From NCBI GenBank assembly GCA_029264225.1, contig JARICB010000247.1, positions 1 to 10,829 of the forward strand: a DNA stretch of 10,829 nucleotides. Reading direction: 5' to 3'. The DNA comes from Nocardioides sp. (lineage in GTDB: Bacteria; Actinomycetota; Actinomycetes; Propionibacteriales; Nocardioidaceae). Shown in pieces: positions 6,054-10,829 of this stretch. Below the pieces are notes generated by a model that saw only the letters and a list, made by a program, of their open reading frames with translations, had not been told where the DNA came from and made no database searches. The translations under genes and the position numbers were made by a program. The number at the start of each line of letters is the position of its first letter. The stretch's first letter is position 1.

Positions 6054-7397
6054 GTGAGCACCTTCCCCCAGCTGCCCCCCGGTTTCCGCTTCGGCACCAG
6101 TACCGCCGCCTACCAGATCGAAGGCGCTGCCTCCGAGGACGGCAAGGGCCCCAGCATCTGGGACACCTTCACGGCACAGCAGGGACGCATCGTCGACGGC
6201 AGCAACGGCGACGTGGCGTGCGATCACTACCACCGCTTCGAGGAAGACATCGCGCTGATGAAGCGCCTGGGCACCAAGGGCTACCGGCTCTCCCTGAGCT
6301 GGCCCCGCATCCAGCCCACGGGTCGAGGCCCGGCCAACGAGGCGGGGCTGGCGTTCTACGACCGGGTCATCGACACCCTGCTGGACAGTGGCATCCAGCC
6401 CATGGTGACGCTCTACCACTGGGACCTGCCCCAGGCGCTCGAGGACGACGGCGGCTGGCTCAATCGCGACACCGTCGAGTGCTTTGCGCAGTACGCCGAG
6501 ATCGTCGGTGAGCGCTATGCCGACCGGGTCGAGCACTGGATCCCGATCAACGAGCCCAACGTCGCCTCCATGTTCGGCTACGGCCTCGGAATGCATGCCC
6601 CTGGCCGCACCCTGATGTTCGACGGCCTCTCGGCCTCCCACCACATGCTGATGGCTCACGGTCGAGCAGCGATCGAGCTGCGCCGCGCAGGCGCCACCAG
6701 TATCGGTTGTGCGAACAACCACGCGCCGGTCTGGCCGTTCTCCGACGACGATGCCGACGTCGGCGCCAGCAAGCTCTTCGATGCGTTGTGGAACGGGATG
6801 TATCTGGAACCGATGCTGCTCGGTCGTTATCCGGCCGACCTGGTGCCGCTGATGGGCGATCTGGTCGAGCCCGGCGACCTGGCCACCATTCGCCAACCAC
6901 TCGACTTCTACGGGGTCAACTACTACAACCCGATGAAGGTAGGGGCTGCCCCTGAGGATGCCGACCTGCCGTTCGAGTATCGCGCCGTGGTCGGCTACCC
7001 GACCACCGACTTCGGCTGGCCGGTCGTGCCCGACGCCTTGCGGGAATGGCTGATCATGTTCCGCGCGCGCTACCGCGCAGCCCTGCCGCCGATCTTCATC
7101 ACCGAGTCGGGATGTGCCTACAACATGGGTCCGGACGCCGACGGAGTCGTCGACGACCAGCCACGCATCGACTACCTGGATGTGCACCTGCGCGCGGTCG
7201 CGGAGGCGATCCAGCGCGGGGTCGACATTCGCGGCTACTACTGCTGGTCGCTGATGGACAACTTCGAGTGGAGCGAGGGCTACACGCAGCGCTTCGGCCT
7301 GGTGTGGATCGACTACGAGACGCAAGAGCGCATCCCGAAACGGTCGTTCTCCTGGTATGCCTCGATGATCGAGGCCCAGCCGGCCGGCCGGGGCTGA
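6054..7397 (+). CDS. Glycoside hydrolase family 1 beta-glucosidase
   Basis: This 447-residue protein spans a full GH1 barrel. It opens with the signature FPPxFxFGTSTAAYQIEGA-type block (FRFGTSTAAYQIEGA). It then shows KRLGTKGYRLSLSWPRI-type strands, TLYHWDLPQALEDDGGW, the acid/base motif INEPN with Glu167, the FYGVNYYNP block and the nucleophile motif ITESG with Glu351. SLMDNFEWSEGYTQRFGLVWID forms the aglycone-side wall. The FEW pattern favours free beta-glucosides over 6-phospho-glucosides. No signal peptide is seen, so it is intracellular and acts on imported oligosaccharides. The GTG at 6054 is chosen because it places FRFGTS near residue 12 as usual; the longer in-frame opening upstream is antisense to pirin. 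The motif has Ser where Asn of TENG is normal. Bond type and substrate remain inferred. Confidence 0.93.
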   Translation: MSTFPQLPPGFRFGTSTAAYQIEGAASEDGKGPSIWDTFTAQQGRIVDGSNGDVACDHYHRFEEDIALMKRLGTKGYRLSLSWPRIQPTGRGPANEAGLAFYDRVIDTLLDSGIQPMVTLYHWDLPQALEDDGGWLNRDTVECFAQYAEIVGERYADRVEHWIPINEPNVASMFGYGLGMHAPGRTLMFDGLSASHHMLMAHGRAAIELRRAGATSIGCANNHAPVWPFSDDDADVGASKLFDALWNGMYLEPMLLGRYPADLVPLMGDLVEPGDLATIRQPLDFYGVNYYNPMKVGAAPEDADLPFEYRAVVGYPTTDFGWPVVPDALREWLIMFRARYRAALPPIFITESGCAYNMGPDADGVVDDQPRIDYLDVHLRAVAEAIQRGVDIRGYYCWSLMDNFEWSEGYTQRFGLVWIDYETQERIPKRSFSWYASMIEAQPAGRG

Positions 7398-7428
7398 GGC
7401 AACACCCGATCTGGGTCACGGTGACGGA

Positions 7429-7434
7429 TAGGCT
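7429..7434 (+). promoter_or_regulatory. Candidate -10 of the sulfotransferase-GT operon
   Basis: TAGGCT (TANNNT type) lies 7 bases before ATG 7442 inside the 44-base gap after the beta-glucosidase gene. Just upstream an 11-base palindrome GTCACGGTGAC (7415-7425) would lie in the spacer and could be a small operator. No clear -35 or strong Shine-Dalgarno is visible. Read-through from the beta-glucosidase gene is equally possible. Confidence 0.3.
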
Positions 7435-7441
7435 GCGCACC

Positions 7442-8497
7442 ATGTCGAATCGGCGGGTCGTATTTGTGGTCGGATCTGGCCGCAGCGGCACCAGCACCAT
7501 GAGCGGCACGCTCCGGACGCTGGGGCTCCATGTGCCCCAGCCCGAGGTCGCGGCCGACTCCACCAACCCCAAGGGCTTCGGTGAGCCCCAGTGGGTCGTC
7601 GACCTGCACCAGGAACTGCTCGGCCGTTCGGGTGTCCAGGTCTCCGATGCCCGCCCCCGGGCGTGGCTGGAGGCCGGCAAGCAGAGCGCCGACCACGCCA
7701 CCCGGGAACGCGCCACCGCCTGGCTCGAGGAGCAGTTCGTCACTGGCGGCGACGAACTCGTCATCAAGGACCCGCGGGCGGCGTGGTTCCTCGGGCTCTG
7801 GCGCGCGTGCGCCGATCGCTGTGACGCGACGTCGTCCTACATCACGATGCTGCGCCCGGTGACCGAGGTGGTCGGCTCCAAGAAGAAGTACTACGACCAG
7901 CGTCAGGGCGACGTGACCCGCACGGCCGCCTGGATCAACATGATGCTGCACACCGAGCGGGCCACCCGGGGCGAGGCCCGGCGCTTCGTCCGGTACGGCG
8001 ACCTGCTGGCCGACTGGACCCAGCCCGTCTTTTCCCTCGGTGAGGCCTTCGACCTCCAGTCGGTCAAGACGGCCATGGCCAACGACATCGCGCAGGTGCA
8101 CAAGTTCATCGATCCCTCGCTCCGGCGCGTCACCTTGACCTGGGCCGACGTCGAGGTGCCCGCAGCACTGCGCGAGTTGGCCGAGGAGACGTGGCAGACG
8201 CTCGAAGGTCTCGCCGTCGACGGCGCCGACAATGCCGCGGCGCACGAGCGCAGCGATCAGCTGCGGCTGGCCTATGACCAGATGTATGCCGACGCCGAGG
8301 CGTTCGCCCACTCGACCACGCTCGCCGCTCGCCGCGAAGCAGCGACCGCAACCCGCCGCGAGCTCGAGGCGGCCAGCAGTGCGTCACCGGCTCCGCGCGC
8401 GAGCCAGGGCGTCGACCGGGTGCCCCACGCGGTGCGCGCCATGGTGCCCGAGAGCGCCCGTCGTGGGCTGCGCAAGGCCCTGGGCCGGGAGCGCTGA
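7442..8497 (+). CDS. Sulfotransferase-family protein (PAPS-dependent, probable)
   Basis: This 351-residue protein begins with a strand and P-loop, VVFVVGSGRSGTSTMSG (residues 6-22), which is the 5'-phosphosulfate binding loop form of sulfotransferases rather than a kinase Walker A (no GK[ST]). KDPR follows at 109-112. LRPVTEVVGS at 137-146 is the 3'-phosphate binding segment with Arg138 and Ser146. These match bacterial sulfotransferase-like proteins found in polysaccharide clusters, which move sulfate from PAPS to a sugar or lipid. The C-terminus after about residue 280 is low in hydrophobic core and ends in a basic amphipathic stretch (about 330-351) that could touch the membrane. ATG 7442 is chosen because the P-loop strand starts at once. 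The gene is followed nine bases later by a glycosyltransferase gene. True sulfotransfer versus a related PAPS-fold role is not settled. Confidence 0.82.
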   Translation: MSNRRVVFVVGSGRSGTSTMSGTLRTLGLHVPQPEVAADSTNPKGFGEPQWVVDLHQELLGRSGVQVSDARPRAWLEAGKQSADHATRERATAWLEEQFVTGGDELVIKDPRAAWFLGLWRACADRCDATSSYITMLRPVTEVVGSKKKYYDQRQGDVTRTAAWINMMLHTERATRGEARRFVRYGDLLADWTQPVFSLGEAFDLQSVKTAMANDIAQVHKFIDPSLRRVTLTWADVEVPAALRELAEETWQTLEGLAVDGADNAAAHERSDQLRLAYDQMYADAEAFAHSTTLAARREAATATRRELEAASSASPAPRASQGVDRVPHAVRAMVPESARRGLRKALGRER

Positions 8498-8506
8498 GAG
8501 CCCGCC

Positions 8507-9505
8507 GTGAGCCGTTCAGCACCGGAGGTCCCCGACATCGCCTGCGACGTCGTTCCTGACATCGTCTGCGACGAGGGACTCTCCGACTACGACGTGACCT
8601 GGCCCTGGAGTCAAGGACAGCGCCTGACACCGGGGCTGACAGCGGTCTTCCGGGTCAGGAACGAGGCGCGCAACCTGCCGTGGGTGCTGCCGCCGATCCT
8701 GGCGGCCGTCCAGCACGTGCTGCTGGTCGACAACGGCTCCGACGACGACACCCTCGAGGTGGCGCGCGGCGTCGCTGCCGAATGTGGCGCGGCCGACCGA
8801 TTCACCGCGCTGAGCTATCCGCACCCGGTGGCCCGCGCCGGTGGTGAACACCTGGCCACCCCCGCCACCAGCGTTCACTCATTGACGCACTTCTACAACT
8901 GGTGCTTCAGCAGGGTCCAGACGACCTACTCGATGAAGTGGGACGGCGACATGGTGCTTACCCCCGAAGGGTCGGGCATCCTGCGTGACCTGTCCTGGCA
9001 GTTGCAGTCGACGCAGACCATCGTGGCCATGCCGCGGCATCCGCTGACGGTGGTGGACGAGTCGACCGGTTGGCTCGACCTGTCCCTGCGCTTCCTGGAA
9101 CCGTGGGTCTACCCCATGGGCCCCGAGTTCACCTTCGTCAAGGCCTTCGACTGGGAACTGCGCGAATACCCGCTCGACACCGACCGGCTGGTCCTTCAGC
9201 AGGGTTTGTGCGTCGAGGTGAAGTGGCTCGAGGCCGATGAATACGCCCACTGGCGCAGGGACGGGGTCGACTTCACCAATACCCGGCTCTACCGCAAGTT
9301 GCGCGAGTTCGAGGTCGACGAGGCGATCAGGTCGGGTCGGGCGCAAGACCTGGGTGGGCTGGTCCGCGTCGACGCCCCACCCGGCGTCCACATCATCGAC
9401 CACGTCACCCGCACCTGGCTGCGTCAGCAACCACGACCGCTCGTCAAGCACTCGCTACCCGCGTCGCTGCGGGAACGGGCTCCCCGCTCGGGAGCTCCTT
9501 CGTGA
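8507..9505 (+). CDS. Glycosyltransferase family 2 protein
   Basis: This 332-residue protein has a GT-A fold of the GT2 type. After about 45 N-terminal residues comes TAVFRVRNEARNLPWVL, then LVDNGSDDDT with Asp75 of the nucleotide-sugar pocket. MKWDGDMVLTP follows, whose Asp146-Gly-Asp148 is the metal-binding DxD. Beyond residue 200 the sequence is less conserved and carries the acceptor side. There is no membrane segment, so it is a soluble or peripheral transferase. The GTG start at 8507 is preceded by GAGAG about six bases upstream and lies nine bases after the sulfotransferase stop. The TGA at 9503-9505 shares its last base with the ATG of the next gene (TGATG). It is thus likely co-expressed with both neighbours in making a surface glycan. 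The donor sugar and acceptor cannot be read. Confidence 0.88.
   Translation: MSRSAPEVPDIACDVVPDIVCDEGLSDYDVTWPWSQGQRLTPGLTAVFRVRNEARNLPWVLPPILAAVQHVLLVDNGSDDDTLEVARGVAAECGAADRFTALSYPHPVARAGGEHLATPATSVHSLTHFYNWCFSRVQTTYSMKWDGDMVLTPEGSGILRDLSWQLQSTQTIVAMPRHPLTVVDESTGWLDLSLRFLEPWVYPMGPEFTFVKAFDWELREYPLDTDRLVLQQGLCVEVKWLEADEYAHWRRDGVDFTNTRLYRKLREFEVDEAIRSGRAQDLGGLVRVDAPPGVHIIDHVTRTWLRQQPRPLVKHSLPASLRERAPRSGAPS
9491..9494 (+). promoter_or_regulatory. Shine-Dalgarno of the terminal glycosyltransferase gene
   Basis: GGAG lies 10 bases before ATG 9505, inside the end of the preceding gene. It supports this start and translation within the operon. Confidence 0.45.
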
Positions 9506-10829
9506 TGCATCCCCTCGATGGCTTCACCAGCCCGGAACCTCTGCTGGCGCTCGGCGACGAAGAATCAAGCGCCGACCTGGCCCCGGCCGGGGCCACGTTC
9601 ACCACCTTGGCAGCAGCCACCGACATCGGCCGGGGCTGGAAGTCGGTGCTGTGGATGACCAGCGACCGAGCGTCGTTGCGTCGCCTGGCATCGTCGATTC
9701 CGCGACTCGGACAGGTAAGGGTCGTAGCCGTCTGGCTGAGCGATGCGACCACTCCGCTCGTCGTTCACCCACGGCCCGAGTGGGCACCGATCACCTCGTC
9801 GGTGGCCCGCACGACCACGCGCGGTGTGCTGACCGTCCTGCGGTTCGCGGCGCCGGTGCCAGCCCACCAGGTGCTGGTGGAATGCGCCCGACAGGCAGTG
9901 GACGCCGAGCGAGGTCACGGCGGTCTGGTCGTCGGCTATGCCGGTCGGAGCGCGGTCGCCGGCCTCGACGTCCGGGCTCCCTTCTTCACCTCGGCACACG
10001 ACGCCAGCGACGGCGAGCGCGATGTGCCGCCCGACGTGGTGGTGAGCGCGGCGGCACAGGTGCTGGCTTCCCATCACGTCATCGACCGGTCACCCCTGGT
10101 GATTTCCGACCCCGGCCTGGAGCCGATCGACGAGCAGGTGATCAACCCGCGCGGCTGGCGCAAGGACTGGGACGAGCCGGTCCGTGACCTTGACCCGGCG
10201 ATCAGGCTGAGCGAGGCCAGCATCTCGGCGCTGCGGTCGGTCCAGGGCCTCCGGGTCGACCTGGCGAGCGCCGATCCGCACACGGTCGCCGGGTTGGCGA
10301 TGGCCGGCATCCCGCTCCTCACCTCCGGCGCCAACGCCTACCTGAGCCGCGAGCTGAGCGACGCGCTCGCCGGGCAGCCTGACCTCGATGATGCCCTCGC
10401 TCGGGAGGAACAGAGCGTCGCGATCCGACGGGCCGCGCTGGAGACCCACTCGGCCCATGCCTGGCGGACCGGTCTGGCCCGCCGTGCCGGCGTCAGGTTC
10501 GTCGAGCAGCCCAGGGTCAGCGTGCTGCTCGCCACGATGCGGCCCCACCAGCTCGACTTCGCCATGCGCCAGCTGGCGCGGCAGCGCGGCGTGCAGCTCC
10601 AGGTCGTGCTCGGCACGCACGGCTGGACCGTCGACGAGCAGGCCGTGCGCGACCTGCTCGGCGGCCATGACGTCGTGGTGCGGGCGCACCCGCAGGAGGC
10701 GTTCTTCGGTGATGTCCTCAACGACGCGGCCGCCGTGGCGGATGGCGACGTGGTGATGAAGGTCGACGACGACGACTGGTATTCGCCGAACGCCGTGCAC
10801 GACCTGCTGCTGGCGCGGCGCTACACGGG
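9505..10829 (+). CDS. Large glycosyltransferase, unknown N-terminal region plus C-terminal GT2 domain (3'-truncated by window edge)
   Basis: Reading from ATG 9505 gives 441 codons with no stop up to the window end, so the gene continues outside. The start overlaps the preceding stop by one base and has a GGAG 10 bases upstream. Residues 1 to about 330 are not recognised. They include VLWMTSDRASLRRL (about 48-61) and a segment LAMAGIPLLTS (264-274) that recalls the donor-site loop of GT-B transferases (A-x-G-x-P-L/V). From residue 337, RVSVLLATMRPHQLDFAMRQLARQ opens a GT2 GT-A domain. VMKVDDDDWYSP (417-428) holds the Asp-rich metal site at residues 421-424. This layout suggests a bimodular transferase for a repeating surface polymer. 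It lies in the sulfotransferase-GT2 operon. The GT2 half is well supported; the N-terminal assignment is only a hint. Confidence 0.82.
   Translation, partial: MHPLDGFTSPEPLLALGDEESSADLAPAGATFTTLAAATDIGRGWKSVLWMTSDRASLRRLASSIPRLGQVRVVAVWLSDATTPLVVHPRPEWAPITSSVARTTTRGVLTVLRFAAPVPAHQVLVECARQAVDAERGHGGLVVGYAGRSAVAGLDVRAPFFTSAHDASDGERDVPPDVVVSAAAQVLASHHVIDRSPLVISDPGLEPIDEQVINPRGWRKDWDEPVRDLDPAIRLSEASISALRSVQGLRVDLASADPHTVAGLAMAGIPLLTSGANAYLSRELSDALAGQPDLDDALAREEQSVAIRRAALETHSAHAWRTGLARRAGVRFVEQPRVSVLLATMRPHQLDFAMRQLARQRGVQLQVVLGTHGWTVDEQAVRDLLGGHDVVVRAHPQEAFFGDVLNDAAAVADGDVVMKVDDDDWYSPNAVHDLLLARRYT

Noticed and set aside
6036..7325. N-terminal extension of the pirin frame giving a 666-residue protein
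   Set aside because: The extension is antisense to the beta-glucosidase gene and shows no domain. Pirin has normal length from ATG 6035.
7378..7397. CAGCC...GGCTG inverted repeat at the end of the beta-glucosidase gene as a terminator
   Set aside because: Only five pairs form, the inner GGCCGGCCGG does not continue the stem in register, and no T-run follows.
7313..8311. 332-codon minus-strand frame opposite the sulfotransferase
   Set aside because: It is antisense to a gene with a clear PAPS-binding loop and has no recognisable domain.
9237..10187. 316-codon plus-strand frame across the junction of the two glycosyltransferase genes
   Set aside because: It overlaps both real genes in another frame and is Arg/Pro/Ser-rich. 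The frame from 9505 has a Shine-Dalgarno, couples to the previous stop and encodes a GT2 domain.

Overview
The window is a stretch of high-GC chromosomal DNA with strong G/C preference at third codon positions, many GTG starts, and genes that abut or overlap by 1-4 bases. This points to an actinomycete. The gene content fits a Nocardioides-like member of the Propionibacteriales or a related high-GC actinobacterium, but I cannot fix the genus from sequence alone. I see no insertion sequence, tRNA, rRNA, CRISPR array or phage gene.

Layout, left to right. (1) Bases 1-555 hold the C-terminal third of an aldehyde dehydrogenase of the succinate-semialdehyde dehydrogenase type, convergent with the next gene. 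(2) Bases 570-5233 are a four-gene glycerolipid block built around a divergent promoter region. The minus-strand pair is a TetR-family regulator followed by an overlapping glycerol-3-phosphate dehydrogenase gene (glpD). The plus-strand pair is an FAD-binding oxidase resembling alkyl-DHAP synthase followed by an overlapping diacylglycerol-kinase-type lipid kinase. From memory this is the same gene order as Mycobacterium tuberculosis Rv2249c-Rv2252. (3) Bases 5234-5343 contain two tandem hairpins between convergent genes; the larger includes the stop codon of the pirin gene. (4) Bases 5325-7397 carry a pirin-family cupin (minus) and a GH1 beta-glucosidase (plus), divergent with only 18 bases between their start codons. 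(5) From 7442 to the window end is a plus-strand run of a sulfotransferase-like protein, a GT2 glycosyltransferase, and a large protein with a C-terminal GT2 domain that runs off the window. It is probably part of a cell-surface glycan cluster.

How the parts may work together. The central block joins DHAP and glycerol-3-phosphate metabolism to lipid phosphorylation. A 27-base palindrome (12 of 13 pairs matching) lies on the start codon of the oxidase gene, where a dimeric TetR repressor would be expected to bind. No Shine-Dalgarno is seen there, and a -10-like hexamer sits 7 bases before the ATG, which suggests a leaderless transcript repressed by an operator covering the -10 and start codon. 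Similar -10-to-start spacing recurs at two other genes. The right-hand cluster looks like an ordinary but uncharacterised surface-polymer pathway. Its last gene is open to the window edge and has a roughly 330-residue N-terminal region I do not recognise.
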